From NCBI RefSeq assembly GCF_023184515.1, contig NZ_JAAHBP010000005.1, forward strand, positions 284,039 through 348,038: a stretch of DNA of 64,000 nt. Direction: 5' to 3'. Within the stretch, counting starts at the first letter, position 1; every line of letters begins with the position of its first letter. This DNA is from Streptomyces sp. D2-8 (GTDB lineage Bacteria; Actinomycetota; Actinomycetes; Streptomycetales; Streptomycetaceae). The notes under the pieces were generated by a model. It was not told where the DNA came from and did no database searches. It saw only the letters and a program-made list of their open reading frames with translations. Both the position numbers and the translations under genes were made by a program. Below are positions 1-8,854 of this stretch, piece after piece.

Positions 1-1203
1 CGGGGCCCGGTGATCATCGGCGGGCCCGAAGGCCTCGACGGCGACCTGGCCGACCCCTCCGGCGTGCCCGTGGCGATCAGCCTGCGCTACCCGCCCCGCG
101 TCACCGGCGACCTCGGCTTCGGCGCCCTGCTGGCGCTGCTGCGGGCCCGCCGGGTCGCCGACGTGGACCGGGCCCTCGACCACTGGGCCGAGCCGGTCAA
201 CGTCGTCCAGGCCGCCGACACCGAGGGCGGAGTCCTGCACCGCGTGGCCGGGCGGGTGCCGCAGCGCGCCGAGACCAACTCCCTGCGGGTGGTGCCCGCG
301 TGGGAGCCCGGCCACGAGTGGCGGGGCTGGCATGTGACACCGCGCGCCGGGCTCACCGACGGCGTCGCCGTCATGGCCAACCAGCGCGGCCCGGCCGAAC
401 CCCTCGGCGTCGAGTTCGCCCCGCCGCACCGCGCCGGCCGCATCGCCGCGCTGCTCGCGGGCAAGGAACACTGGTCCGCCGCCGACATGCCCGCCCTCCA
501 CACGGACACCCACCTGGCCTCCGCGGCCCCCCTCCTGGACCACCTCGGCGCCCTCGACACCCTCACCCCCGAGGCCGCCGCCCTCAGGGACCGCCTCCTC
601 GGCTGGGACCGCCGCATGGACGCCGGCAGCGCCGACGCGGCCCTCTACGCGGCCGTGCGCGCAGCGGTCGTACGGCGGCTCGCGGCGCACCCGGCGTTCG
701 CCGCGCTCACCGCACCACCGGCGTACCCCGAGGTGTTCCGGCCCTGGCTCGCCCTCGTCCCCCGGGTCGGCTTCGCCCTCGAACACCTGCTGCGGGCCGG
801 GGACCTGTACGGAATCGACCGCCCGGCGGCCGTCCGCGCGGCGATCGAGGACGTGGCCCTGCGCCCGCCGGCCGGTGTCTGGGGCGACACCCACCGCCTC
901 GCCCCCTGGCGGGCGCTGGAGCCGGAGCAGCCGTACGACGAGCCGGGGCTGTCCGGTGACCACGACTGCGTGCTGTGCACCTCGGGCGTGCCGGGCCTCA
1001 CCGACCGCGCCGCCCGGGGCCCGGCCGCCCGGTACGTCTGGGACCTGGCCCGGCGCGAGGACAGCCGCTGGGTGGTTCCGCTCGGCGCCTCGGGCGTCCC
1101 CGGCTCGCCCCACCACCGCGACCAGCTCCCCCTGTGGCTCGCGGGAGACCTCGTCCCGGTCGTCACCGACTGGGCCCGGCTGGAGAAGGAAACCGATGTC
1201 TGA
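1..1203 (+). CDS. Penicillin acylase (amidase) family protein, C-terminal part, 5' end outside window
   Basis: The reading frame is open from base 1, so the true start lies upstream; about 400 residues of the C-terminal half are visible. The features resemble the beta-chain region of penicillin amidases (N-terminal nucleophile hydrolases that cleave amide bonds, e.g. in beta-lactams, acyl-homoserine lactones or lipopeptides). These are the run VMANQRGPAEP near the middle, the WDRRMDAGSADAAL helix, the WGDTHRLAPWRAL block and the C-terminal SGDHDCVLCTSGVPG and GASGVPGSPHHRDQLPLW segment. The catalytic N-terminal Ser of the beta chain is not in the window, so activity and substrate cannot be judged. 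It overlaps the next gene by 8 bp, suggesting co-translation with an acetyltransferase. The family assignment is fairly firm; the substrate is unknown. Confidence 0.8.
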   Translation, partial: RGPVIIGGPEGLDGDLADPSGVPVAISLRYPPRVTGDLGFGALLALLRARRVADVDRALDHWAEPVNVVQAADTEGGVLHRVAGRVPQRAETNSLRVVPAWEPGHEWRGWHVTPRAGLTDGVAVMANQRGPAEPLGVEFAPPHRAGRIAALLAGKEHWSAADMPALHTDTHLASAAPLLDHLGALDTLTPEAAALRDRLLGWDRRMDAGSADAALYAAVRAAVVRRLAAHPAFAALTAPPAYPEVFRPWLALVPRVGFALEHLLRAGDLYGIDRPAAVRAAIEDVALRPPAGVWGDTHRLAPWRALEPEQPYDEPGLSGDHDCVLCTSGVPGLTDRAARGPAARYVWDLARREDSRWVVPLGASGVPGSPHHRDQLPLWLAGDLVPVVTDWARLEKETDV

Positions 1204-1804
1204 CCCGTACGCCTCCCGCGCCCCCGTCCACGAGCAGGTGATCGAAGGCTTCGGCACCGTCCGCGTCCTGCCGCTGGACGCCAGGGCCGACGCCGCCGTG
1301 ATCCACCGCTGGGTGAGCGAGGACCGGGCCGTCTTCTGGGGCATGAACGGGCTGACCGAGCAGCAGGTCGCCGAGGTCTACGCCCACATGGCCACGCTCG
1401 ACACCCACCACGCCTTCCTCGTCGTCCGGGAGGGCGCGCCGGTCGCGCTCCTCCAGACCTACGAGCCGGAGGCCGACCGCGTCAGCGAGTGCTACGAGGT
1501 CCGCCCCGGTGACATCGGCGTCCACCTGCTGCTCGCCCCCGCGGGTCCGGGCGGCGGACAGCCCGGCTGGACCGCCCGGCTGGTGACGGTCATCGCCGGG
1601 TACGTCCTGCTCGGCCTGGACCGCCGGCGGGTCGTGGTCGACCCGGACGTGCGCAACGAGAAGGCGGTCACCCGTTTCCTCGAGCTCGGCTTCGCTCGCG
1701 GGCCGGTGGTGGTCCTGCCGGAGATCGACCTGCCGGACGTGTACCTGCCGGAGAAGAAGGCCCAGCTCGCCTTCCTCGACCGGGAGATACTGTTCCCCGG
1801 GTGA
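1196..1804 (+). CDS. GNAT acetyltransferase of the siderophore-biosynthesis (IucB/MbtK-like) type
   Basis: A 202-residue protein. Its ATG at 1196 overlaps the end of the acylase gene. The core resembles the acetyl/acyl-CoA transferase domain of hydroxamate siderophore enzymes (Acetyltransf_8): an N-terminal substrate segment (VIHRWVSEDRAVFWGMNG), a central VALLQTYEPEAD strand, then GDIGVHLLLAP and RRVVVDPDVRNEKAVTRFLE, the usual CoA-binding and helix signature near residues 150-175. Family members transfer an acyl group from CoA to a hydroxylated lysine or polyamine. No siderophore synthetase or monooxygenase is nearby, so a role in siderophore assembly is inferred from the family only. It may instead modify a product linked to the neighbouring acylase. 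It is coupled to the next gene by a 4-bp GTGA overlap. Confidence 0.72.
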   Translation: MSDPYASRAPVHEQVIEGFGTVRVLPLDARADAAVIHRWVSEDRAVFWGMNGLTEQQVAEVYAHMATLDTHHAFLVVREGAPVALLQTYEPEADRVSECYEVRPGDIGVHLLLAPAGPGGGQPGWTARLVTVIAGYVLLGLDRRRVVVDPDVRNEKAVTRFLELGFARGPVVVLPEIDLPDVYLPEKKAQLAFLDREILFPG

Positions 1805-2280
1805 CCCCCGAGCACCTCATCGCCCACTACGGACTCGAACCGATCCCGCGCGAGGGCGGCCTGTTCCGCCAGACCTGGGCCGGTCCCGAACGCCCCGACG
1901 GCAGGCCGGAGGGGACGGCGATCGTCGCGCTCCTGACAGCGGAGGACTTCTCCGCCCTCCACCGCCTGCCGACGGACGAGATCTGGCACTTCTACCGGGG
2001 CGATCCCCTGGAACTCCTCCTGCTCGCCCCGGACGGCGGCACCCGGACGGTGGTCCTCGGGCCGGACGTCCTCCAGGGCCAGCACGTCCAGTTCACGGTC
2101 CCGGCGGGCACCTGGATGGGTGGCCGGGTGGCCGAGGGCGGCGCATGGGCTCTCTTCGGCTGCACGATGGCTCCCGGCTTCACGTTCGAGGGCTACGAAC
2201 ACGGAGACGCGGCCGAGCTGACGGCCCGCTATCCGGCACAGGCGGCCGAGATCGCGGGTCTGTCCCGGCCTTCCTCTTAA
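1801..2280 (+). CDS. Cupin-5 (DUF985) family protein
   Basis: A 159-residue protein starting at GTG 1801, overlapping the previous stop by 4 bp. It has the layout of DUF985 cupins: LIAHYGLEPIPREGGLFRQTW at the N-terminus, then DEIWHFYRGDPLELLLL and VPAGTWMGGRV, ending in a WALFGCTMAPGFTFEGYE segment. These make a double-stranded beta-helix; the conserved His and Glu of the DEIWHFY region are likely metal or ligand contacts. Biochemical function in this family is not established. Coupling to the upstream acetyltransferase and acylase suggests a shared small-molecule role, which is inference. Confidence 0.8.
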   Translation: MTPEHLIAHYGLEPIPREGGLFRQTWAGPERPDGRPEGTAIVALLTAEDFSALHRLPTDEIWHFYRGDPLELLLLAPDGGTRTVVLGPDVLQGQHVQFTVPAGTWMGGRVAEGGAWALFGCTMAPGFTFEGYEHGDAAELTARYPAQAAEIAGLSRPSS

Positions 2281-2357
2281 CCCCCCACCCGGTGAGCACT
2301 ACACCGATCCCGTCCGTACCTAACGGGAAGCCGTACAGCCCGACCCCGGAGAACCAC

Positions 2358-4232
2358 GTGGACCACCGGCGGAACGAGGATCGCCATGTCGGACGCCCCC
2401 GGCGTCTCCAGGCCTTGGTGCTGCTCGGCACCGTGCTGGTACTGCTCCTCGCCGGAGCAGCCCCCGCCTCCGCCCACGCCGCCCTCCGCGGTACCGACCC
2501 CGACGACGGATCCGTCGTCGGGCAGGCCCCCCGCCACGTCACCCTGACCTTCACCGAGTCCGTGGGCCTGCTCGACGACTCCTTCCGGGTCTTCGGCCCG
2601 GACCAGCGCCGGGTCCACACCGGCGAGGCCACGCACGCGGACGGCCGCTCCGACACGGCCCGGATCGGCCTGCCCGGCAAGCTCGCCCAGGGCACGTACA
2701 CGGTGGCCTGGCGGGTCGTGTCCGCCGACAGCCACCCCGTCTCCGGCGCCTTCTCCTTCTCCGTGGGGAAGCGTTCCGCGACCACGGCCCAGGTCGACAC
2801 GGGCCTGGCCGAGGACCCGCTCACCGGCCGCCTCTACGACACCGCCCGCTATCTCGCCTACCTCGCCGCCGCGCTGCTCGTCGGCACGGCCGCGTTCGCG
2901 CTGCTGTGCCGGCCCGCGCACACGTCCCCCCTGCGCCGGCCGCTGGTGACGGCCTGGTGGACGCTGCTGGGCTCGACGGCCGTCCTGCTCCTGCTGCGCG
3001 CCCCGTACGAGACGGGCACCGGCCCGGCCGCGGCCTTCGACACCGCCGCCCTCGGCCGCACCCTGACCGGCCGCCCGGGCCTGGCCCTGCTCGCCCGGCT
3101 GGCCGTCCTCCTGCTGACCGCCGCCTTCCTGATACGGCTGTCCAGGCGCCGTGACCGACAGGGTCCCGCCGCCCTGGCGATCGGCACGACCCTGGCCATC
3201 GGCCTGGCCCTGACCTGGGCGGCGGCCGAGCACGCCTCCGCCGGGATCCAGGTGCCGCTGGCGATGACGTCGTCCGTACTGCACCTGCTGGCGACCGGCG
3301 TCTGGCTCGGCGGCCTCGTGGCGCTGCTGCTGACCCTGCGCCGCTCGTCCGGCGACGACCTGGTGGAGATCGTGCCCCGCTTCTCGCGGATCGCCTTCGC
3401 CTCGGTGTGCGTCCTGGCCGTCACGGGCCTCTACCAGTCCTGGCGCGGCCTCGGCTCCCTCTCCGCGCTGACCGGCACGTCGTACGGCCGTCTGCTGCTC
3501 GCCAAACTCGCCGGGGTCGCCGTGCTGTTGCTGGCGGCCCGGTACTCGCGGCGCTGGACCGCGCGGATCGCGGCACCGGCGGCCGTCACCCCGGCCGCTG
3601 TCCACGAGCGGGTCCCGCAGCCGGTCGGCGCACCGGCGGAACCCGAGCCCGGGGAACCGTCCGGGCGCTCCGAGGAATCGGGGACGCCGCCCGGCGAACC
3701 GGCGGCGGAGCCTCCCTCGTCCGACGCCGACCGGGATACCCGGCGCCGCCGGCTGCGCCGCTCCGTCCTCGCGGAAGTCGCCGTCGCCGCCGTGGTGTTG
3801 ATGATCACGACCGTACTCACCGGAACCCTTCCGGCCCGTGCCCAGGCCGAGGCGGCCCAGCAGGCCCCGGCGGGCTCGCTGCCGCCCACGACCCTGGTCA
3901 CGGTGCCCTTCGACACGGGCGCGGGATCCTTGTCCGGACGCGGCACGGTGCAGGTCACCCTGGACCCGGCCCGCGTCGGCGAGAACGGCGTCCAGGCCGT
4001 GGTGTCCGGCTCCGACACTGGCCTGGTCGTCGTCCCCGAGGTCCGGATCACCTTCACCCTGCCCTCCCGGAAGGTCGGCCCGATCGACGCCGAACTCACC
4101 GACCAGGGCGGCTACTGGAGCACCAACTCCGTCAACCTGCCGCTCGCCGGGAACTGGACGATGAAGACGACCGTGCGGGTGTCGGACGTGGACCAGGTGT
4201 CGGTGGAGGAACAGGTGCGGATCGCGCCCTAG
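2358..4232 (+). CDS. Copper resistance protein, CopC-CopD fusion
   Basis: GTG 2358 is chosen because a GGAG box lies 6-7 bases upstream and the start gives a standard signal peptide (Arg-rich n-region, LVLLGTVLVLLLAGAAPASA, cleavage before HAALRG). Protein about 624 residues. Order: signal (1-39); CopC beta-barrel with the copper-binding N-terminal His of HAALRGTDPDDGS and the DSHPVSGAFSF motif (about 40-140); about eight CopD-type membrane segments (about 155-400); a charged Pro/Glu linker; another membrane helix; and a C-terminal extracytoplasmic beta domain of YtkA type (about 530-624). The family handles periplasmic copper and its import or resistance. The last 101 bp overlap the convergent DUF72 gene. 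An upstream in-frame GTG at 2292 is an alternative start. Confidence 0.85.
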   Translation: MDHRRNEDRHVGRPRRLQALVLLGTVLVLLLAGAAPASAHAALRGTDPDDGSVVGQAPRHVTLTFTESVGLLDDSFRVFGPDQRRVHTGEATHADGRSDTARIGLPGKLAQGTYTVAWRVVSADSHPVSGAFSFSVGKRSATTAQVDTGLAEDPLTGRLYDTARYLAYLAAALLVGTAAFALLCRPAHTSPLRRPLVTAWWTLLGSTAVLLLLRAPYETGTGPAAAFDTAALGRTLTGRPGLALLARLAVLLLTAAFLIRLSRRRDRQGPAALAIGTTLAIGLALTWAAAEHASAGIQVPLAMTSSVLHLLATGVWLGGLVALLLTLRRSSGDDLVEIVPRFSRIAFASVCVLAVTGLYQSWRGLGSLSALTGTSYGRLLLAKLAGVAVLLLAARYSRRWTARIAAPAAVTPAAVHERVPQPVGAPAEPEPGEPSGRSEESGTPPGEPAAEPPSSDADRDTRRRRLRRSVLAEVAVAAVVLMITTVLTGTLPARAQAEAAQQAPAGSLPPTTLVTVPFDTGAGSLSGRGTVQVTLDPARVGENGVQAVVSGSDTGLVVVPEVRITFTLPSRKVGPIDAELTDQGGYWSTNSVNLPLAGNWTMKTTVRVSDVDQVSVEEQVRIAP

Positions 4233-5121
4233 GGAGATCCATCAGAAGCCCCCTGGGCACCCGGGCCGCCGGCGCGTCCCCGTCGAGGAGCCGTGTCATG
4301 GTCTCGGCGGCGCGGACTGCGGCGTCGCCGCAGCAGTTGTTGAACAGGACGTGGACCTGTTCGGTCCGCTCGGCCAGCCGCCGCACGCGGGGCAGCCACT
4401 CGGCGAGTTCGTCCTCGTCGTACGCGTACCGGAACCGGTCCTCCTTGCTGCCGGTCCCCCAGGCGGTGCTGCGGCCGTGGAACCGGACGACGGACAGCCG
4501 GGACGAGGTCACGGGGGTGACGGGCGGGACGGAGGAGGGGAGCGTCTGCGTCATGTCGACGGCGACCGCGGCCATGCCGTGCCGGGTGAGCCACGCCCCT
4601 GTCGCCTCGTCCTGCCCCGCCTCCCACCAGGAGGGGTGCCGGAACTCGACGGCGACGGGCCAGCCTTCGGTCCGCTCCGCGCACTCCTGGAGGAACGCCT
4701 GAGCCCGCTGCCCGGGCCGGAACCAGGGCGGGAACTGGAACAGCACGCTCCCGAGCCGCCCGGCCTCCCGCAGCGGCTCGATCCCGGCCGCGAACCGGGC
4801 CCACACCTCGTCGAGCACCACCGGGTCCCGGTGCTCGGCCCGCAGCCCGTCCGGCATCACCGCCTCGCGGGTGGGATGCCCGGTGAGCAGCGAGAACGCC
4901 TTCACGTCGAACACGAACCCGTCCGGTGTCCGCTCGGCCCACAACCGGCTGTTCCGCTCGCTCGGCAGCGCGTAGTACGAGGCGTCGACCTCGACGACAC
5001 CGAACCGCTCGGCGTAGTGCCGTAACCGCCCCTCGGCGTCCCGCCGCCCCGGGGGATACCAGCCGCCGGCCACCAGCGCCCGGTCGGTCCAGGAACACGT
5101 GCCCACCAGGATCTGACCCAT
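4132..5121 (-). CDS. DUF72 domain protein
   Basis: About 329 residues from ATG 5121, where the family-typical N-terminus MGQILVGTCSWTD begins; longer in-frame starts only add low-complexity residues. DUF72 proteins are TIM-barrels (YecE-like) of unknown function. Seen here are YYALPSERNSRLW, FVFDVKAFSLLTGHP, LGSVLFQFPPWF, VAVEFRHPSWW, VVRFHGRSTAWG and HVLFNNCCGDAAVRAAETM, covering the whole fold. The final roughly 30 residues (Pro-rich, then a run of Ser) lie antisense to the end of the CopC/CopD gene and look like read-on coding rather than conserved sequence. It is divergently placed from the SpoIIE-phosphatase gene across a 149-bp gap. Confidence 0.82.
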   Translation of the reverse strand: MGQILVGTCSWTDRALVAGGWYPPGRRDAEGRLRHYAERFGVVEVDASYYALPSERNSRLWAERTPDGFVFDVKAFSLLTGHPTREAVMPDGLRAEHRDPVVLDEVWARFAAGIEPLREAGRLGSVLFQFPPWFRPGQRAQAFLQECAERTEGWPVAVEFRHPSWWEAGQDEATGAWLTRHGMAAVAVDMTQTLPSSVPPVTPVTSSRLSVVRFHGRSTAWGTGSKEDRFRYAYDEDELAEWLPRVRRLAERTEQVHVLFNNCCGDAAVRAAETMTRLLDGDAPAARVPRGLLMDLPRARSAPVPPPTPGPRPTPARSSSSSSSRRAAG

Positions 5122-5270
5122 GCGGGAGCGGATACCCGGGCCGGGCGGCGGCAGGCTCCGCTTCCGGCCGGGACGTCGCGGTGAGACTCGCCCGGAATCG
5201 GGGTAAGCGGGTGATATCTGCATAAATCCGGGGTTATGGATGATTACCCCTGAGAGCGAGATGACCGATC

Positions 5271-7769
5271 ATGGAGCAGCCCGCCACCGTCGGCCGGGCC
5301 GTCCGGCCGCTCGGAGAGGACCCCGAAGCGCTCGAAGCCTGCGTCGGCGAAACCCTCACGGTCCGCGTCACCCTCGACGAACACGGCACCGTGACCGGCT
5401 GGAACGCGGGCGCCGAGCGACTCCTCGGGTACTCGGCCGGGCAGCTGACGGGGCGCCCCGCCGCGGATCTGCTGGCCGAGCCGATCCCGGTGCGCGGCGG
5501 GCTGCCCACCCTCGCCGGGCTGTCGCGCTGGAACGGCGACGTCGCGCTCCGGCACCGCGACGGCCGCAAGCTCACCGTCCGGATCCTCGCCCACCACCGG
5601 CCGGCCGGCGTCGACGCCCCCGCCTGGCTGATCGTCTCCGCCCTGACCGGCCGGCAGCCGTCGGCCGATCTCGACGAATCCCTCGTGAGCTGGAGCTTCG
5701 CCCAGTCCCCGTGCTGCGCCCAGGCCATCTACGACACCCGGCTCCGGCTGCTGCGGGCCAACGCCGACATGGAGCGGGCCGCGGCGCTCACCGAGGAGGA
5801 GATGCGGGGCCTGCGCGTCTCCGAGATCATCGACGACGACGCCGGCGAGCGGGCCGAGCGCAGCATGCTCCGGGTGCTGCGGACGGGCGAGCCGCAGTAC
5901 GACGAGAACTTCCTGCGCGCCCCCGGCGAGACCCATGAGCACGCCTGGTCGGTCTTCGTGTCCGCGCTGCGCGACCCCGAGGGCGTCATCCGGGGCGTCT
6001 GCCTGTCCGCGCACGACATGACGGAGCAGCTCTGGGCCCGTGAGCGCCTCCAGCTGATCGCCGAGGCCGGCCGGCACATCGGCAGCACGCTGGACGTGAC
6101 GCGCACGGCCCAGGAGCTGGCGGACGTGACCGTCCCGGTCCTGGCCGACCTCGTCAGCGTCGATCTGCTGGCCGCGCTGGACGACGCACCCGAACCACCC
6201 GCGCGGGCGGTGCCGGCGGACGGGCCGCTGCTGCTGCGCCGGGTCGCCCTGCGGTCCGTGACCCCGGGCGCCCCGGAGTCGGCCGTGGCGGCCGGCGCGG
6301 TGGACTCCTACCCGGAGGGTTCGACGCCCTTCGAGAGCCTGCGCACCGGACAGCCCGTCGTGCACCGGGCGAGCGACCCGGCGTTCCGCGCCTGGCTCGC
6401 CGGCGATGCGGGCCGGGCCGCCCGGGTCCGGGCGTACGGCATCCACTCCGTGATGGCCGTGCCGCTCGCCGCCCGCGGCACCACCCTGGGCGTCGTGTTC
6501 TTCCTCCGGCACCGCAACCAGGAGACCTTCCGGCACGACGACCTGGTCCTGGCCGGGGAACTGGCCGCCCGGGCCGCCGTCAGCATCGACAACGCCCGCC
6601 GCTTCACCCGCGAGCGCGCCACGGCGGTCACGCTCCAGCGCAGCCTGCTGCCCCAGCGGCTGCCCCGGCAGGCGGCGGTCGAGGTCGCCTCCCGTTACCT
6701 CCCGGCGGGCGGGCACGCCGGTGTCGGCGGGGACTGGTTCGACGTCATCCCCCTGCCGGGGGCGCGGGTGGCCCTGGTCGTCGGTGACGTGGTCGGCCAC
6801 GGGCTGCACGCGTCGGCGACCATGGGGCGGCTGCGTACGGCGGTGCGCACGCTGGCCGACATCGACCTGCCGTGCGACGAGCTGCTGACCCACCTCGACG
6901 ACCTGGTCGTCCGCCTGAACACGGAGGAGGCCGGAGACGGCGAGCGGAGCGCGGCAGCCTCCGCGGAGACCTCCGGCGACGTCGGCGCCACCTGTCTGTA
7001 CGCCGTCTACGACCCCGTGACGCGGCGCTGCTGCTTCGCCGGGGCCGGGCACCCCGCGCCGGCCGTGGTGCGCCCCGACGGCACCGTCGAACTCGTCGGG
7101 CTGCCCGCCGCGCCCCCGCTCGGCCTGGGCGGTCTGCCGTACGAGGCCACCGAGGTCGTCCTGCCCGAGGGGAGCCTGCTCGCCCTCTACACCAACGGCC
7201 TGATCGAGACCCGCGACCGTGACCTCGACACCGGCGTCCACCTGCTGCGGGAGGCCTTGGCCCGCCCGGCGGCCTCACTGGACGCCCTGTGCGACACGGT
7301 CCTCGACGATCTGCTGCCGCGGCGCCCGGCCGACGACGTCGCGCTGCTCCTCGCCCGCACCCGCGCGCTCGACGCCAACCAGGTCGCCACCTGGGCGGTG
7401 CCACCCGACCCGTCAGCGGTCGCCCTGGCCCGCAGGGACGTGGTGACGCAACTGGGGCAGTGGGGCCTTTCCGACGCCGTGTTCGTCACGGAACTGGTGG
7501 TCAGCGAGCTCGTCACCAACGCCATCCGGCACGCCGAGCCGCCGATCCAGCTCCGCCTGATCCACGACACGACCCTGATCTGCGAGGTCTCCGACGGCGC
7601 CAACACCGCTCCCCACCTGCGGCGGGCCCGCACCTACGACGAGGGCGGCCGCGGCCTGCTCCTCGTCGCCCGGCTGACCGACCACTGGGGCACCCGCCAG
7701 GGCACCACGGGCAAGACCATCTGGGCGGAACAGACCCTGCCCCCCGCCGTGAGGAGCCACCTGCCATGA
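5271..7769 (+). CDS. PAS-PAS-GAF-SpoIIE phosphatase-HATPase regulator (RsbU/RsbW-type fusion)
   Basis: An 832-residue soluble regulator. Domains in order: PAS (about 25-125, with LDEHGTVTGWNAGAERLLGY), a second PAS (about 140-255, ending in the HDMTEQ linker), GAF (about 265-450), a PP2C-type SpoIIE phosphatase (about 455-680; metal ligands in GGDWFD near residue 485 and in GDVVGHG), and a C-terminal HATPase_c anti-sigma-kinase-like domain (about 700-825; TELVVSELVTNAIRHAE N-box and YDEGGRGLLLV G-box). Such proteins act in partner-switching on anti-sigma-factor antagonists, here with both a phosphatase and a kinase-like module in one chain. ATG 5271 follows a short leader. The stop overlaps the DUF4383 gene (ATGA), so the two are translationally coupled. 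The signals sensed are unknown. Confidence 0.88.
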   Translation: MEQPATVGRAVRPLGEDPEALEACVGETLTVRVTLDEHGTVTGWNAGAERLLGYSAGQLTGRPAADLLAEPIPVRGGLPTLAGLSRWNGDVALRHRDGRKLTVRILAHHRPAGVDAPAWLIVSALTGRQPSADLDESLVSWSFAQSPCCAQAIYDTRLRLLRANADMERAAALTEEEMRGLRVSEIIDDDAGERAERSMLRVLRTGEPQYDENFLRAPGETHEHAWSVFVSALRDPEGVIRGVCLSAHDMTEQLWARERLQLIAEAGRHIGSTLDVTRTAQELADVTVPVLADLVSVDLLAALDDAPEPPARAVPADGPLLLRRVALRSVTPGAPESAVAAGAVDSYPEGSTPFESLRTGQPVVHRASDPAFRAWLAGDAGRAARVRAYGIHSVMAVPLAARGTTLGVVFFLRHRNQETFRHDDLVLAGELAARAAVSIDNARRFTRERATAVTLQRSLLPQRLPRQAAVEVASRYLPAGGHAGVGGDWFDVIPLPGARVALVVGDVVGHGLHASATMGRLRTAVRTLADIDLPCDELLTHLDDLVVRLNTEEAGDGERSAAASAETSGDVGATCLYAVYDPVTRRCCFAGAGHPAPAVVRPDGTVELVGLPAAPPLGLGGLPYEATEVVLPEGSLLALYTNGLIETRDRDLDTGVHLLREALARPAASLDALCDTVLDDLLPRRPADDVALLLARTRALDANQVATWAVPPDPSAVALARRDVVTQLGQWGLSDAVFVTELVVSELVTNAIRHAEPPIQLRLIHDTTLICEVSDGANTAPHLRRARTYDEGGRGLLLVARLTDHWGTRQGTTGKTIWAEQTLPPAVRSHLP

Positions 7770-8218
7770 CCACACCCGCGTCCCACCGGGCCGCCCGCGC
7801 CCCCGTCCAGCAGGCCGCCCTGCTGGTCGGCCTCGTCTTCCTCGTGGTCGGCGTGCTGGGCTTCATCCCCGGCATCACCACCGACTACGGCTCGCTGGAG
7901 TTCGCCTCCCACGAGTCGGGCGCCGAACTGTTCGGCCTGTTCCAGGTCTCGATCCTGCACAACCTCGTGCACCTGGCCTACGGCCTCACCGGCATGATCC
8001 TGGCCGGTACGGCCGCCGGGGCGTCCTCGTACCTGCTGGTCGGCGGCGCCGTCTACCTGGTGCTGTGGGTGTACGGCCTGTCCGTCGGCCAGGACAGCGA
8101 CGCCAACTTCGTCCCGCTGAACACCGCGGACGACTGGCTCCACTTCGTCCTGGGCATCGCCATGATCGGCCTGGCCCTGGTCCTCGGCCGGCGCGGCACG
8201 CGCACCGGCGCACGGTAG
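7766..8218 (+). CDS. DUF4383 membrane protein
   Basis: 150 residues with four predicted membrane helices: AALLVGLVFLVVGVLGFIPG, a central LVHLAYGLTGMILAG segment, SYLLVGGAVYLVLWVYG and WLHFVLGIAMIGLALVLG. The PLNTADDWLHFVLG motif in the last loop is characteristic of DUF4383 proteins. No enzyme function is known for the family. The ATG overlaps the phosphatase stop by 4 bp, so co-expression with the partner-switch regulator is very likely; it could be a membrane output or input of that protein (inference). Confidence 0.85.
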   Translation: MTTPASHRAARAPVQQAALLVGLVFLVVGVLGFIPGITTDYGSLEFASHESGAELFGLFQVSILHNLVHLAYGLTGMILAGTAAGASSYLLVGGAVYLVLWVYGLSVGQDSDANFVPLNTADDWLHFVLGIAMIGLALVLGRRGTRTGAR

Positions 8219-8235
8219 GGATCACCGAGGACGGC

Positions 8236-8703
8236 ATGCAGACCTTCCTGCCCTACCCCGACTTCCGCACCACGGCCCTGGCGCTCGACCGCCGCCGGCT
8301 CGGCAAGCAACGGGTCGAGGCGCTGCAGGTCCTGCGCGGCCTGGTCGTCCCCGGCTACGGATGGCGCCGCCACCCGGCCGTGAAGATGTGGCTCGGCTAC
8401 GAGGAGGCGCTGGTCCGCTACGGCCTGGAGATCTGCCGCGTCTGGCGCGAACAGGGCCACCAGGACACCTGCGCGGCCACCCTCGTGGCCGACCTCGCCA
8501 CGATCCGCCCCCACGCCCCGGTCCGCGAGCAGTCCCGACTCGCCGCCGAGGGTGAACTCCCGCCCTGGCTCGGCGACGACCCCTTCCACGAAAGCCACCG
8601 CTCGGCCCTGGTCCGCAAAAACCCCACGGTCTACGCCGCCCTCTTCCCGGGCGTCCCCGACGACCTGCCGTACGTCTGGCCGGCGTCGGACCGCACGCCG
8701 TAG
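8236..8703 (+). CDS. Conserved MSMEG_6728-family protein
   Basis: 155 residues from ATG 8236, preceded by a GAGGAC ribosome binding site. The N-terminus MQTFLPYPDFRTTALALDRRRLGKQRVEALQVL, the HPAVKMWLGYEEAL block and the C-terminal HESHRSALVRKNPTVYAALFPGV are hallmarks of a short actinobacterial family annotated after Mycobacterium MSMEG_6728. It shares the N-terminal layout of pyrimidine-dimer DNA glycosylases (the LDRRRLGKQRVE region), so a DNA-repair ancestry is possible, but activity is unproven. It lies 17 bp after the DUF4383 gene and may share its transcript. Confidence 0.75.
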   Translation: MQTFLPYPDFRTTALALDRRRLGKQRVEALQVLRGLVVPGYGWRRHPAVKMWLGYEEALVRYGLEICRVWREQGHQDTCAATLVADLATIRPHAPVREQSRLAAEGELPPWLGDDPFHESHRSALVRKNPTVYAALFPGVPDDLPYVWPASDRTP

Positions 8704-8854
8704 GCCGTAGGCGAGCCTCCCGGCCAACTTCCCTCCACGCAGCCCCGGTTGTCCCGTTGTCCGAGCAGACCGGTCCGTGTTCCACTGAATCTTTTCTGGC
8801 ACATCGGTCACGGGTCACCCGCTCCCGGGCGGGCAGGCACTGCATGGGGGAACC
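8704..8854. other. Intergenic leader before the P-loop ATPase gene
   Basis: A 151-bp gap with a short AT-richer stretch around 8788-8806 that could hold a promoter. No clear -10/-35 pair or terminator is visible. A GGGGGAA ribosome binding site stands just before the GTG at 8855. Confidence 0.4.

Noticed and set aside
1196..1804. Evidence for a complete siderophore cluster
   Set aside because: No IucA/IucC synthetase, lysine monooxygenase or decarboxylase lies within the window.
5244..7241. A 665-codon open frame on the minus strand
   Set aside because: It lies opposite the SpoIIE/HATPase gene and has no recognisable domain; its Gly/Arg/Val-rich composition is typical of a shadow frame.
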